Shown here: one piece after another, positions 43,804-53,904 of the stretch | Position numbering within the stretch: the stretch's first letter is position 1 | Layout of the letters: every line of letters begins with the position of its first letter | Assembly (NCBI RefSeq): GCF_002911665.1 | Contig: NZ_MTBP01000002.1 | Location: 992,001 to 1,056,000, forward strand | Direction: 5' to 3' | Origin: Actinomadura rubteroloni | GTDB taxonomy: Bacteria > Actinomycetota > Actinomycetes > Streptosporangiales > Streptosporangiaceae | Length of the DNA: 64,000 bases | The notes under the pieces: generated by a model | Database searches by the model: none | Seen by the model: the letters and a program-made list of their open reading frames with translations, nothing else | What the model was told of the DNA's origin: nothing | Program-made: the position numbers and the translations under genes

Positions 43804-45549
43804 TCAGTCTCCGTTCTCCCACTCGGGGGCCAGGTCCCGAGCGATCTTGATGTCGTCGTTGGAGGTGCCGGCCGCGACCATCGGCCAGACCATCGCGTCC
43901 GGGTGGACGACGAAGTCGATCACGACCGGGGTGTCGTTGATCTCCATCGCCTTGGCGATGACGGCGTCGACGTCCTCGGGCCGCTCGCACCGGAGCCCGA
44001 CGCAACCGTACGCCTCCGCGAGCTTCACGAAGTCGGGGACCCGGTTGGTGTGCAGTTTGGTGTTGGAGTAGCGGCCGTCGTAGAACAGGGTCTGCCACTG
44101 GCGGACCATGCCGAGGTTGCCGTTGTTGATGACGGCGATCTTGACCGGGATGCCCTCCAGGACGCAGGTCGCCAGCTCCTGGTTGGTCATCTGGAAGCAG
44201 CCGTCGCCGTCGATCGCCCAGACCTGGGTGTCGGGCGCGCCGACCTTGGCGCCCATCGCGGCCGGGACGGCGTAGCCCATCGTCCCCGCGCCGCCGGAGT
44301 TCAGGAACGCGCCCGGACGCTCGTACTTGATGAACTGCGCGGCCCACATCTGGTGCTGGCCGACGCCCGCGACGTAGTAGGCGTCCGGGCCGACCAGCGT
44401 GCCGATCCGCTCGATGACCTGCTGCGGGGACAGCGAGCCGTCCTCGGGCAGGTCGTAGCCGAGCGGGTAGGTGTCGCGCCAGGCGTTGAGCTGCCGCCAC
44501 CAGGCCGCGTAGTCGCCGGTGCGGCCCGCGTCGTGCTCGGCCTGCACCGCGACGATCAGGTCGGCGATGACCTCGCGGGCGTCGCCGACGATCGGGACGT
44601 CCGCGTGCCGGTTCTTGGAGATCTCCGCCGGGTCGATGTCGGCGTGGACGATCCTCGCGTCCGGCGCGAAGCTGTCCAGCATCCCGGTGACGCGGTCGTC
44701 GAACCGGGCGCCGATCGCGACGAGCAGGTCCGAGCGCTGGAGCGCGCCGACCGCGCCGACCGCGCCGTGCATGCCCGGCATCCCCATGTGCTGGGGGTGG
44801 CTGTCGGGGAATGCGCCCTTGGCCATCAGCGTGGTGACGACGGGGACGCCCGTCAGCTCCGCGAGGACCTTCAGCTCCGCCGACGCGCCCGCCTTCAGGA
44901 CGCCGCCGCCGACGTAGAGCACCGGCCGCTCGGCCCCGGTGATCAGCCGCGCCGCCTCCCGCACCTGCTTGGAGTGCGGACGGGTCACCGGACGGTACCC
45001 CGGCAGGTGCATCTGGACGGGCCACTCGAAGTCGAACGTGGCCTGGAGCGCGTCCTTGGCGATGTCCACCAGGACCGGTCCCGGACGGCCCGTGGAGGCG
45101 ATGTGGAACGCCTCCACGATCGTCCGGGCGATGTCCTTGGCGTCGGTGACGAGGAAGTTGTGCTTGGTGATCGGCATCGTGATCCCGGCGATGTCGGCCT
45201 CCTGGAAGCCGTCGGTGCCGATCAGCGAGGTCGCCACCTGCCCGGTGATCGCGACGATCGGGACGGAGTCCATGTAGGCGTCCGAGATCGGGGTCACGAG
45301 GTTCGTCGCGCCCGGGCCGCTCGTCGCCATGCAGACGCCGACCTTCCCGGTCACCATCGCATAGCCCTGCGCCGCGTGCCCCGCGCCCTGCTCGTGCCGG
45401 ACGAGGATGTGCCGCAGCTTCACCGAGTCGTAGAGCGGGTCGTAGGCCGGGAGGATGGCGCCGCCGGGAATGCCGAACACGGTGTCGACGCCGACGTTCT
45501 CCAGAGCGCGGACCAGCGCCTGGGCTCCCGTCATCTGTTCGGTCGTCAT
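43804..45549 (-). CDS. ilvB: Acetolactate synthase large subunit
   Basis: A 581-aa ThDP/FAD enzyme catalysing the first common step of branched-chain synthesis. The catalytic Glu is in [15 protein letters not shown], the FAD domain is central, and the ThDP motif is [14 protein letters not shown]...[10 protein letters not shown]. The ATG at 45549 follows CCAAGGAAACCCAAGGAC. A leader peptide with Leu/Ile/Val codons and a terminator lie upstream, and an NdgR-like palindrome lies beyond them. Confidence 0.97.
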   Translation of the reverse strand: MTTEQMTGAQALVRALENVGVDTVFGIPGGAILPAYDPLYDSVKLRHILVRHEQGAGHAAQGYAMVTGKVGVCMATSGPGATNLVTPISDAYMDSVPIVAITGQVATSLIGTDGFQEADIAGITMPITKHNFLVTDAKDIARTIVEAFHIASTGRPGPVLVDIAKDALQATFDFEWPVQMHLPGYRPVTRPHSKQVREAARLITGAERPVLYVGGGVLKAGASAELKVLAELTGVPVVTTLMAKGAFPDSHPQHMGMPGMHGAVGAVGALQRSDLLVAIGARFDDRVTGMLDSFAPDARIVHADIDPAEISKNRHADVPIVGDAREVIADLIVAVQAEHDAGRTGDYAAWWRQLNAWRDTYPLGYDLPEDGSLSPQQVIERIGTLVGPDAYYVAGVGQHQMWAAQFIKYERPGAFLNSGGAGTMGYAVPAAMGAKVGAPDTQVWAIDGDGCFQMTNQELATCVLEGIPVKIAVINNGNLGMVRQWQTLFYDGRYSNTKLHTNRVPDFVKLAEAYGCVGLRCERPEDVDAVIAKAMEINDTPVVIDFVVHPDAMVWPMVAAGTSNDDIKIARDLAPEWENGD

Positions 45550-45617
45550 GTCCTTGGGTTTCCTTGGGGAGGGGTGGGCCTTCCGAACACGAGGGCTGGA
45601 GAGGCAGCACGGCCAAC

Positions 45618-45725
45618 AAAAAACCCCCGCCGCCGGATGGCGGTCGAGGGGCGCGCGCAGGGGTGAAGACTTGATCAGCCTGCGCGCCGACCAAGTACTA
45701 CGATGAGGTTGAGACTGCTCTGCAC
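45618..45725 (-). promoter_or_regulatory. ilvBNC transcription attenuator
   Basis: A 9-bp stem pairs 45679-45687 (GCGCGCAGG in the transcript, end of the leader ORF) with 45653-45661. A terminator hairpin follows, CCGCC-ATCC-GGCGG inside CCCC/GGGG, ending in TTTTTT (45618-45623). It is the same layout as before cimA. Confidence 0.82.
45675..45725 (-). CDS. Leader peptide of ilvBNC
   Basis: A GTG at 45725 encodes [16 protein letters not shown] then TGA. Six of the seven residues from 5 to 11 are Leu, Ile or Val, matching the three end products of the operon. GTG may be read from a leaderless RNA, because a TTGACC box at 45757-45762 would place the start close to it; the -10 box is weak. Confidence 0.82.
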   Translation of the reverse strand: MQSSLNLIVVLGRRAG

Positions 45726-45777
45726 GTAGGCCACTCTCGCCGACTTCGCCGCCACGGTCAAATCCGTGGACACAATA

Positions 45778-45792
45778 TCTCAGCTCGTGAGA
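45778..45792. promoter_or_regulatory. Candidate NdgR operator upstream of ilvB
   Basis: TCTCA-GCTCG-TGAGA followed by CGG, a perfect 5-bp inverted repeat, centred 60 bp upstream of the leader-peptide start. Confidence 0.65.
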
Positions 45793-45834
45793 CGGACATC
45801 CCGCCGGGGGCCGGTTCCGGGCGAAAACCCCCGG

Positions 45835-48800
45835 TCAGCCGGGTGACAGCGCCGAGCCGGCCGCCGAGTCCGCCTGCTCCCCCGCGTCGGTGAGGCCGTC
45901 CGCGCCGAGCGGGCGGCTCGGACGCAGGTTGGTGCGCACCAGCGGCTCGACCCGGCCGACCGTCATCGGACGGGCCACCAGGAACCCCTGCCCGCGCGGG
46001 CAGCCCATCGCGCGCAGCCGGTCCAGTTGCTCGGGCCGCTCGATGCCCTCGGCGACGACCGTCAGCCCGAGGTCGCGGCCGAGCCGGACGATCGTCTCGG
46101 TCAGCAGCGTCAGCGTCTCGTCCGAGCCGAGGCCCGCCACGAACGACGGGTCGATCTTGATGATGTCGACCGGGAGCTGCCCGAGGTAGGCCAGCGACGC
46201 GTACCCGGTGCCGAAGTCGTCGATCGCCAGCCGGACGCCGAGGTCGCGCAGCGCCGACAGCCGCCGGACGTTCTGCCCGCCGTCCTCGACCAGGACCTCC
46301 TCGCGGACCTCGACCGTCAGCGCCTGCGGCGGCAGCCCCGTCTCGGCCAGCGCCCCGGCGACCGATTCCACGAAGCGCGGCGCGGCGATCTGCCGGGCGG
46401 TGAAGTTCACCGACAGGCCGACCTCGAACGACTCCTCCCGCCACCGCGCGACCTCGCGGCACGCGCGGCGCAGCACCCAGTCGCCGAGCGGGATCATCAG
46501 CCCGGACTCCTCGGCGGGCGCGATGAACTCCTCCGGCGGCACCGACTCCCCGGCCCGCCACCAGCGCACCAGCGCCTCGACGCCGGTCACGCGGGACGTC
46601 GCCAACTCCACCACCGGCTGGAACTCGACGGTGAACTGCTCGTCGGCGAGGGCGCGCTGCAGGTCGCTGCCGAGTTCGAGGCGGCGGACGACGTCGGTGT
46701 GCATGTGCGGCGCGTACACCTCGACGCGGGCGCCGCCCAGCTCCTTGGCACGGGCCATCGCGAGGTCGCCGTTGCGGATGAGGTCGGCGGCGTCCCGGCG
46801 GAGCCTGCGGCCCGCGTCCCCCCGGGCGGTGTCGGCGCCGCCCGCGCTCACGTCGCCGACGCCGACGTCGCCCGCGAACGCGATGCCGATGCTCGCCGAC
46901 AGCGCGATGTCCTTGCCGCCCACCCGGTACGGCTCGGCCGACAGCAGCCGCAGCATCCGCTCGGCCAGCTCGACGGCCGCCTGCGAGTCCGTGCCGCCCG
47001 GCCCGTCGGCGGGGAGCTGGACGAGCACCGCGAACTCGTCCCCGCCCCATCGCGCGACCGTGTCGTCGGCCTGCACCGTGCCGCGCAGCCGCCGCGCGGC
47101 CTGGGCGAGGACCTGGTCGCCCGCCGCGTGCCCGGCCGAGTCGTTGACGGCGGTGAACCCGTCGATGTCGACGAACAGCACGGCGACGCGCCCCTCGTCC
47201 GGACGGGACAGGACCTCGCGGGTGCGCTCCTCGAAGTAGGCGCGGTTCGGCAGGCCGGTGAGGCCGTCGTGGAAGGTCAGGTGCGCGACCTGGCGCTGGA
47301 GGGCGGCCTGCTCGCTGAGGTCGCGGGTCGTGATCAGCAGGCTGGGCGCGCCGAGGCCGCCGTAGCGGGAGATCGTGGACTCGGTCGGCAGCCAGGTGCC
47401 GTCCGCGGCCCGGACGCGGCACGCGACCCGCATCGAGCCGGGCGGGACGAACCCGGGCCCGGCGTCCTCGTCCTCGGGGGCGTCGGCGTCGGGGTCGGCG
47501 CCGACGAAGGAGAGGAACGCGGCCCGGACGCGCGGCAGGTCCTCGGGGTGGACGACCTCGTGCAGCGACCGGCCGACCAGCTCGTCGGGCGTGTACCGGT
47601 AGGTCCGCAGCGCGCCGCCGCTCGCGAACTGGACGACGCCGTCGGTGTCGCAGATGACGACGGCGTCGTTGATGCTCTCCGACAGGGCGCGGAAGTCGTC
47701 GTCGCCCGCCGCGACCGTGCGGCGCAGCGCGTCGTTCTCGCGCAGCAGCGCCGCGAGCCGGGCCAGCAGCACGAGCGTCGCCAGGCCCGCGACGACGGAC
47801 ACGACCGGTTCCATGCCGTGGCCGGCGGTCAGCGAGCGGCCCGCCACGAACAGCGTCGCCGCGGCGGCCACCGCCGCGACGCCGACGCCCGGACCGACCA
47901 TGCGGCCGGGCGGCTCGGCGGGGGCGCCGGGGTCGCCGGGCTCGGCGGCGCGGCCCGTCCACGGGACGAGCAGCAGCAGCGCCAGGCCCGCGATGCGCAG
48001 GATGTCGGACGGGTCGTCCGCCGGGTCCCCACCGCGCAGCCGGACGACGGTCGTCACGATGTCGGCGACGGCGAACGCGCCGAGCGCCCCGTAGCCCATC
48101 CACGCCGAGCGGCGCCCGCCGCGCGCGGCGCCGAGCACGAACGGCAGCGCCCCGCAGACGAGCACGATGTCGATCAGCGGGTACAGCAGTTCCAGCAGGA
48201 ACGACGACGCCGACTCGCCCGACCGGTGGTAGAGGTCCCCGAACAGCACGACCCAGCCGAGGACGAACAGGGCGCTGCCGCAGACGTAGGTGTCGGCGAC
48301 GTAGCGGACCCACGTCCCGGCGTCGCGCGCCGGCCGGATCGGCGCGATCAGCCCCGCGACCAGCGCGATGACCGCGCCGAGGTAGAACAGGTCGGGCGCC
48401 GACAGCGACAGCGCGCTGCGGGACTGGACGGTCGCGGAGATCGCCGACCCGATCGCGCCCGCGCACCACGCCGCCGCGCCGAGCCCGAACCAGCGCCAGG
48501 ACGTGCGGCGCGGGTGCGGCGCGGCGGGCTCGGGGTCCCCCGGCGCCCGGTCGCCGCCGAAGCGCGGGATCCCGGCGCGCAGGCCCCGCCGGAACACCCC
48601 GACCGGGCCGGGCTGCGCGACGGCCTTGACCGGCGCGGGCGGCGGCGCGGGCTCGGGGTCGTCGGACGGCGGCCCGGGACGGCGCCGCGAGGCCAGCAGC
48701 AGGGACGCGGCGGCGGCGCCCGCCGCGACGGCCTCGGTCCAGGCGAGGAACGCGACGCCGCCCCACTCCAGCATCGAGCCGAGGGCGTACACGACGGCCG

Positions 48801-48864
48801 CGGCGGCGACCAGGGCGACGGGCACCGCGCCGCGCGGTGCCCGCCGGGGAAAGCCGCCGCTCAT
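45835..48864 (-). CDS. Membrane PAS-GGDEF-EAL c-di-GMP protein (first)
   Basis: A 1009-aa protein. The N-terminal 350 residues hold about ten hydrophobic helices. A PAS domain follows (about 370-500, FRALSESINDAVVICDTDG). The GGDEF domain has the full motif in [13 protein letters not shown] and should make c-di-GMP, but the I-site RxxD is QADD, so product inhibition may be lost. The EAL domain has VEALVRWW, the Asn in SVNFTARQI, IDDFGTGYASL, IIKIDPSF and VVAEGIE, so most catalytic residues for c-di-GMP hydrolysis are there. The ATG at 48864 is where the hydrophobic region begins. The net direction of activity cannot be told from sequence. Confidence 0.88.
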   Translation of the reverse strand: MSGGFPRRAPRGAVPVALVAAAAVVYALGSMLEWGGVAFLAWTEAVAAGAAAASLLLASRRRPGPPSDDPEPAPPPAPVKAVAQPGPVGVFRRGLRAGIPRFGGDRAPGDPEPAAPHPRRTSWRWFGLGAAAWCAGAIGSAISATVQSRSALSLSAPDLFYLGAVIALVAGLIAPIRPARDAGTWVRYVADTYVCGSALFVLGWVVLFGDLYHRSGESASSFLLELLYPLIDIVLVCGALPFVLGAARGGRRSAWMGYGALGAFAVADIVTTVVRLRGGDPADDPSDILRIAGLALLLLVPWTGRAAEPGDPGAPAEPPGRMVGPGVGVAAVAAAATLFVAGRSLTAGHGMEPVVSVVAGLATLVLLARLAALLRENDALRRTVAAGDDDFRALSESINDAVVICDTDGVVQFASGGALRTYRYTPDELVGRSLHEVVHPEDLPRVRAAFLSFVGADPDADAPEDEDAGPGFVPPGSMRVACRVRAADGTWLPTESTISRYGGLGAPSLLITTRDLSEQAALQRQVAHLTFHDGLTGLPNRAYFEERTREVLSRPDEGRVAVLFVDIDGFTAVNDSAGHAAGDQVLAQAARRLRGTVQADDTVARWGGDEFAVLVQLPADGPGGTDSQAAVELAERMLRLLSAEPYRVGGKDIALSASIGIAFAGDVGVGDVSAGGADTARGDAGRRLRRDAADLIRNGDLAMARAKELGGARVEVYAPHMHTDVVRRLELGSDLQRALADEQFTVEFQPVVELATSRVTGVEALVRWWRAGESVPPEEFIAPAEESGLMIPLGDWVLRRACREVARWREESFEVGLSVNFTARQIAAPRFVESVAGALAETGLPPQALTVEVREEVLVEDGGQNVRRLSALRDLGVRLAIDDFGTGYASLAYLGQLPVDIIKIDPSFVAGLGSDETLTLLTETIVRLGRDLGLTVVAEGIERPEQLDRLRAMGCPRGQGFLVARPMTVGRVEPLVRTNLRPSRPLGADGLTDAGEQADSAAGSALSPG

Positions 48865-49262
48865 CGCGCCTCGTGTCCCTTCCTGCCCCTCGGGGAAGGG
48901 GCGTCCCACGGTTGCCTTGCGGGACTGGTGGTGGATTTGTCGGTGATGTGTGTCCGGCGCCCGGACGAACGTCCGGAGCCGCGTGGACGTGCCCGGCGCG
49001 GTGGCGCGGTCGCTCGGTCCCGACCGCGCGAGGCCGGTCCAGCGCCGTTGCTGCGGTGCGGGATCACCGTGATGTTCACCGTACGTTCCGTAGGTCACGG
49101 TGCGATTGAGGCTCAGCCTCCACCCGGCGACAAAGGGCGGCGCGGAACCGCCCGCGGGTGGGCAAACCCCCTGATCATGGGCCAGAGAGCGCGGCGGTGG
49201 ACCGTGCCGATCCGCCAGGCCCATCGAACCGCACAGCGACGGACATCACGCCCTTTTGTCGG
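48865..49262. other. 398-bp intergenic region, no gene recognised
   Basis: No supported gene is seen. It holds the presumed promoter of the GGDEF-EAL gene (minus strand). A palindrome TCACCGTGA at 49064-49072 and a related TCACGGTGC at 49095-49103, with a CCGTACGTTCCGTA stretch between, may be a regulator site; I cannot assign it. Confidence 0.4.
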
Positions 49263-50033
49263 TCAATCCCACCAGAACGTCCAGCAGCGGGTGCCGACGA
49301 GCGCGTCGGCGTACTCGTCCAGGCCGAGGCCGCTCTGGTCGATGTTGTCCGGGCAGAACGCGTAGTGCTCGGCGGCGACCGCGCGGGCATGCTCGACCGT
49401 CGCGGGCGGCGCCGCGACCGACAGGTTCAGCGTGTCGAAGCCGACCTCCACGACCCGCGCGCCGAACCGGTCCTCCCAGGAGCGGACGACGGCCGCGAGG
49501 TCGCCGATGGCGTTGGTGTGGTTGCACGGGCCGTCCCAGCCGGACATGGCCAGCGCGTCGGCGCCCCGGTCCACCGGGACCAGGCCGACGCGCCGCTTCT
49601 CGCCGAGGAACAGGGCCAGCTCGCGGGCCTCCTCGTCGGGGTCGCCCGCCATCGCGCCGGGCGCCGCGAGCCCCGGCCACGCGCCGGCCGGGCCGTCGTC
49701 CTCCAGGTACTCCGCCCACAGCTCGGCGAGCGCCTCGGCCGGGTCGACCTCGTCCACGTCGTCGACCGGGACGAACCCCAGCTCCTCCGCCAGCCACGGC
49801 CGCGCCGAGTCGCCGCTGAGGCCGCTCAGCAGCAGCGGGTAGAGGCCGGTCTTCTCGCGTTCGCCGTAGAGCCGCGTCCAGAGACCGGACGCGTCCGGAA
49901 GCTCGTCGGCGGTGAGCCACAGGATCGGGCGGCCGGCCCAGCGCGGCTCGGTGAATCCGTCGCAGGCGTGGACGACGACGCCCGCGGGGAGCCCGTCCGG
50001 GACGGACGGGAACGGGGGGTGAATGACTGCCAT
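49263..50033 (-). CDS. DUF4253 domain protein
   Basis: A 256-aa protein with the DUF4253 C-terminal half: KRRVGLVPVDRGADALAMSGW, GPCNHTNAIGDLAAVVRSWE, RFGARVVEVGFDTLNLSVA, AEHYAFCPDNIDQ and the terminal CWTFWWD. The function is unknown; family members are common in actinobacteria and often monocistronic. The ATG at 50033 opens the conserved N-terminal half. No neighbour suggests a role. Confidence 0.85.
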   Translation of the reverse strand: MAVIHPPFPSVPDGLPAGVVVHACDGFTEPRWAGRPILWLTADELPDASGLWTRLYGEREKTGLYPLLLSGLSGDSARPWLAEELGFVPVDDVDEVDPAEALAELWAEYLEDDGPAGAWPGLAAPGAMAGDPDEEARELALFLGEKRRVGLVPVDRGADALAMSGWDGPCNHTNAIGDLAAVVRSWEDRFGARVVEVGFDTLNLSVAAPPATVEHARAVAAEHYAFCPDNIDQSGLGLDEYADALVGTRCWTFWWD

Positions 50034-50124
50034 GCGGGAACCGTAGCCGCCGCCCCCGACAGTCCGGGCGGAAATCCCGTGGCGGTCCGGCGACCGCCAC
50101 GGGACTCCTCGCGGTACGCGCCGG

Positions 50125-51627
50125 TCAGGACACGCCGAGCTTCTCCAGGATCAGCGCGCGGGCGCGGCCCGCGTCGGCCTGGCCCCGGCTGGCCTTCATC
50201 ACCGCGCCGACGAGAGCGCCCGCAGCGGCGACCTTCCCGCCGCGCACTTTGTCGGCCACGGCCGCGTTGTCGGCGATGACCTGGTCCACGATCGCGCCGA
50301 GCGCCCCGTCGTCGGACACGACCTTCAGGCCGCGCGCGGCGACGACGTCGTCCGGCTCGCCCTCGCCCGCGAGGACGCCCTCGAACGCCTGCCGGGCCAG
50401 CTTGTCGTTCAGCTCGCCCGCCGCGACCATCGCCTGGACGCGCGCGACCTGCACCGGCGTGATCGGCAGCTCGGCCAGCTCCACGCCGAGCGCGGTGGCG
50501 CGCCGCGACAGCTCGTTCATCCACCACTTGCGCGCCGCGCCCGCGTCCGCGCCCGCCGCGATCGTCTCCTCGATGAGGTCGAGGGCCCCGGCGTTGACGA
50601 CGTCGCGCAACTCCAGGTCCGACAGGCCCCACTCGCCCTGCACCCGGCGGCGGCGCGCGGCGGGCAGCTCGGGCAGCGCCGCGCGCAGCTCGTCCACCCA
50701 CTCCCGCGACGGCGCCATCGGGACGAGGTCGGGCTCGGGGAAGTACCGGTAGTCCTGCGCCTCTTCCTTGCTGCGCCCGGACGTGGTGGTGCCGGTGTCC
50801 TCGTGGAAGTGCCGGGTCTCCTGGACGATCTTCCCGCCCGCGTCCAGCACGCCCGCCTGCCGCTCGATCTCCGACCGGACGGCCCGCTCCACCGACCGCA
50901 GCGAGTTGACGTTCTTGGTCTCGGTGCGCGTCCCCCACTCGGCGGCGCCGCGCGGCATCAGCGACACGTTGACGTCGCAGCGCAGCGAGCCCTGCTCCAT
51001 CCGGACGTCGGAGACGCCGAGCGCGCGGACCAGCTCGCGCAGCTCGGTCACGTAGGCGCGGGCGACGAGCGGGGCCTTGTCGCCGGTCGCGGGGATCGGC
51101 CGGGTGACGATCTCGACGAGCGGGATCCCGGCGCGGTTGTAGTCCACCAGCGAGTAGTCGGCGCCGTGGATGCGGCCGGTGGAGCCGCCGACGTGCAGCG
51201 ACTTGCCGGTGTCCTCCTCCATGTGGACGCGCTCGATCTCGACGCGGTACGTGTCGCCCTCGACCTCGACCTCCAGGTACCCGTCGACGCACAGCGGCTC
51301 GTCGTACTGGGAGATCTGGTAGTCCTTCGGCATGTCCGGATAGAAGTAGTTCTTCCGGGCGAACCGGCACCACTCCACGATGTCGCAGTTCAGCGCCAGG
51401 CCGATCTTGATGATGCCCTCGATCGCCGCGCGGTTGGTGACCGGCAGCGACCCGGGCAGCCCGAGGCACACCGGGCAGACCTGGGTGTTCGGGTCGGCGC
51501 CGAACTCCGTCCGGCAGCCGCAGAACATCTTCGACGCCGTGCCCAGCTCGATGTGGGTCTCCAGGCCGAGCACCGGCTCGTACTTGGCCAGCGCCGCGTC
51601 GTACGTCGTCACCGTGGGCGCGCTCAT
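50125..51627 (-). CDS. gatB: Asp/Glu-tRNA amidotransferase subunit B
   Basis: A 500-aa subunit that binds misacylated t[21 protein letters not shown] with the later [13 protein letters not shown] forms the zinc site, [19 protein letters not shown] is the kinase-like active region, and the YqeY-like tail domain runs to the C-terminus. The ATG at 51627 overlaps the gatA stop by 4 bp. GatCAB converts Glu-tRNA-Gln to Gln-tRNA-Gln, which fits organisms without GlnRS. Confidence 0.97.
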   Translation of the reverse strand: MSAPTVTTYDAALAKYEPVLGLETHIELGTASKMFCGCRTEFGADPNTQVCPVCLGLPGSLPVTNRAAIEGIIKIGLALNCDIVEWCRFARKNYFYPDMPKDYQISQYDEPLCVDGYLEVEVEGDTYRVEIERVHMEEDTGKSLHVGGSTGRIHGADYSLVDYNRAGIPLVEIVTRPIPATGDKAPLVARAYVTELRELVRALGVSDVRMEQGSLRCDVNVSLMPRGAAEWGTRTETKNVNSLRSVERAVRSEIERQAGVLDAGGKIVQETRHFHEDTGTTTSGRSKEEAQDYRYFPEPDLVPMAPSREWVDELRAALPELPAARRRRVQGEWGLSDLELRDVVNAGALDLIEETIAAGADAGAARKWWMNELSRRATALGVELAELPITPVQVARVQAMVAAGELNDKLARQAFEGVLAGEGEPDDVVAARGLKVVSDDGALGAIVDQVIADNAAVADKVRGGKVAAAGALVGAVMKASRGQADAGRARALILEKLGVS

Positions 51628-53135
51628 CGGGCAGCCTCCGCGAGGTCGGGGGCCTTGGCCAGCAGGGGGCCGCCCCAGCGGTCTTCGAGGGCCCGCTCCA
51701 CGGCGGCGCCGACGCGGTACGCGCGGTCGTCGCCGAGGACGGGCGCCATGATCTGCAGGCCGACGGGCAGGCCGTCGTCGGCGAGGCCGCACGGGACGGA
51801 GATCGCCGCGTTGCCCGCCAGGTCGGACGGGATCGTCCACAGGTCGGCCAGGTACATGGCCATCGGGTCGTCGGCGCGCTCGCCGATCGGGAAGGCGGTG
51901 GACGGCGTCGTCGGCGAGACCAGGACGTCCACGCGCTCGAACGCGGCGTCGAAGTCGCGGTTGACGAGCGTCCGGACCTGCTGCGCCTTGCCGTAGTAGG
52001 CGTCGTAGTAGCCCGACGACAGCGCGTAGGTGCCGAGCATGATCCGGCGCTTGACCTCGGGGCCGAAGCCCTCCGCGCGGGTCAGCGCCATGACCTCCTC
52101 GGCGCTGCGGGAGCCGTCGTCGCCGACGCGCAGGCCGTAGCGCATCGCGTCGAAGCGGGCGAGGTTGGACGACACCTCCGACGGCGCGATGATGTAGTAG
52201 GCGGGCAGCGCGTAGGTGAAGTGCGGGCACGACACCTCGACGACCTTCGCGCCGAGCGACTCCAGCAGCGCGACGGCCTCGGTGAACCGGGCCGTGACGC
52301 CGTCGTCGCCGCCGGACCCGGCGAACTCCTTGACGACGCCGACCGTGAGGCCCGCGACGTCCGCGCGCCGCGCCGCCTCGGCCACCGGCGGGACGGGCCG
52401 GTCGATCGACGTCGAGTCGCGCGGGTCGTGGCCGCTCATCGTCTCGTGCAGCAGCGCCGCGTCCAGGACGTTGCGGGCGAACGGGCCGGGGGTGTCCAGC
52501 GACGACGCGAACGCGATCACGCCGTAGCGGGACGACCCGCCGTAGGTCGGCTTCATGCCCACGATGCCGGTGACGGCGGCGGGCTGGCGGATCGAGCCGC
52601 CCGTGTCGGTGCCCGTCGCGAGCGGCGCCTCATAAGCCGCGACCGCCGCCGACGACCCGCCGGACGAGCCGCCCGGGATCCGCGACAGGTCCCACGGGTT
52701 GCGGGTCACCCGGTAGGCGCTGTTCTCGGTGGACGAGCCCATCGCGAACTCGTCCATGTTCGTCTTGCCGATGATCACCAGGCCCGCCGCGCGCAGCCGC
52801 TCGGTGATCGTCGCGTCGTAGGGCGGGCGCCACCCCTCCAGGATCTTCGACCCGGCGGTCGTGGGCATGTCCGTGGTGGTGAAGACGTCCTTGTGGGCGA
52901 TCGGGACGCCCGCGAGCGGGCCCAGTTCCTCGCCCGCCGCGCGCCGCTCGTCCACCGCGCGGGCCTGCGCGCGGACGTTCTCCGGATCGACGTGCAGGAA
53001 CGCGCCGACCGCGCCGTCCACGGCCGCGATGCGGTCCAGGTGGGCGTCGGCGACCTCGGCGGCCGAGGTCTCCCCCGCCGCGATCAGCGCGCCGAGTTCG
53101 GCGGCGGTCCTGCCGACCAGTTCGTTCACGCTCAC
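51624..53135 (-). CDS. gatA: Asp/Glu-tRNA amidotransferase subunit A
   Basis: A 503-aa amidase-signature subunit. The catalytic Lys is in IAHKDVFTT, the cis-Ser in [13 protein letters not shown] and the nucleophile Ser in [13 protein letters not shown]. It makes ammonia from glutamine for GatB. The GTG start at 53135 overlaps the gatC stop by 4 bp, so gatC, gatA and gatB are translationally coupled. Confidence 0.97.
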   Translation of the reverse strand: MSVNELVGRTAAELGALIAAGETSAAEVADAHLDRIAAVDGAVGAFLHVDPENVRAQARAVDERRAAGEELGPLAGVPIAHKDVFTTTDMPTTAGSKILEGWRPPYDATITERLRAAGLVIIGKTNMDEFAMGSSTENSAYRVTRNPWDLSRIPGGSSGGSSAAVAAYEAPLATGTDTGGSIRQPAAVTGIVGMKPTYGGSSRYGVIAFASSLDTPGPFARNVLDAALLHETMSGHDPRDSTSIDRPVPPVAEAARRADVAGLTVGVVKEFAGSGGDDGVTARFTEAVALLESLGAKVVEVSCPHFTYALPAYYIIAPSEVSSNLARFDAMRYGLRVGDDGSRSAEEVMALTRAEGFGPEVKRRIMLGTYALSSGYYDAYYGKAQQVRTLVNRDFDAAFERVDVLVSPTTPSTAFPIGERADDPMAMYLADLWTIPSDLAGNAAISVPCGLADDGLPVGLQIMAPVLGDDRAYRVGAAVERALEDRWGGPLLAKAPDLAEAAR

Positions 53136-53431
53136 GCCTCCTCGTCCAGGATCCGCGGGACCCGGAACCGCTGCTCCTCCACGGCGGGCGCGCCCGCGAG
53201 CGCCTGCTCCGGCGCCAGCGACGGGCGGACCTCGTCGGGCCGGTAGACGTTGGTCAGCGGCAGGGCGTGCGAGGTCGGCGGGATGTCCTCCGCGGCGACC
53301 TCCTGCACCCGCGCGACCGCGGAGATGATCTGGTCGAGCTGGGCGGCGAGACGATCGAGCTCGTCGTCGCCGAGCGCCAGCCGGGACAGCCGGGCGAGGT
53401 GCGCGACCTCGGCACGGGTGATCGCGGACAT
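53132..53431 (-). CDS. gatC: Asp/Glu-tRNA amidotransferase subunit C
   Basis: A 99-aa linker subunit. It has [18 protein letters not shown] at the N-terminus, the helix [18 protein letters not shown] and the conserved Pro-rich strap ([12 protein letters not shown]) that wraps GatA. The ATG at 53431 is used. It is the first gene of gatCAB. Confidence 0.97.
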   Translation of the reverse strand: MSAITRAEVAHLARLSRLALGDDELDRLAAQLDQIISAVARVQEVAAEDIPPTSHALPLTNVYRPDEVRPSLAPEQALAGAPAVEEQRFRVPRILDEEA

Positions 53432-53635
53432 GTGCGAACCGTTTCCTGGATGGAGTTTCCCCGGGCCGGAGGCATCATGGCGCGCCTCATGGCCCGAATG
53501 TGAAGTGTGCTGTTCCGTCCATCCTAGGGCGCCGGACGGCGTCGGCGCCTTCCGGTAACGGCGCGGACGCCGTTTCGAAGCCGTGCTGAGGGAACGGGTC
53601 CCCCGTACGTCTGTGGACGACGGAGGGAGGTCGCC

Positions 53636-53887
53636 GTGACGATCGGCGGCAGCATCGCATTGATCATCATCGGGGCGATCCTGGCCTACGCGGTGAACTA
53701 CGACATCAGCGGACTCGACATCAAGGTGGTCGGCTACATCCTGATCCTCGGCGGGCTGATCGGCCTGGTCTTCGGCGTGGTCCGGATGGCTAGCGCCCGG
53801 CGGCGGGTCGTGGAGCGGCCGGTGGACGTGCGCGAGCGCCGGTACTACCAGGAGTACGAGGACGCCCCGCCGGACCGCCGGTACTGA
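53636..53887 (+). CDS. DUF6458-type two-helix membrane protein
   Basis: An 83-aa protein with two membrane helices ([18 protein letters not shown] and [19 protein letters not shown]) and a charged C-terminal tail rich in Arg/Tyr. It matches the small actinobacterial DUF6458 membrane proteins. The function is unknown. The GTG at 53636 follows GGAGGGAGGTC. It diverges from gatC and converges with the second GGDEF-EAL gene. Confidence 0.8.
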   Translation: MTIGGSIALIIIGAILAYAVNYDISGLDIKVVGYILILGGLIGLVFGVVRMASARRRVVERPVDVRERRYYQEYEDAPPDRRY

Positions 53888-53904
53888 GCGGGCGGGGCGC
53901 CGGG

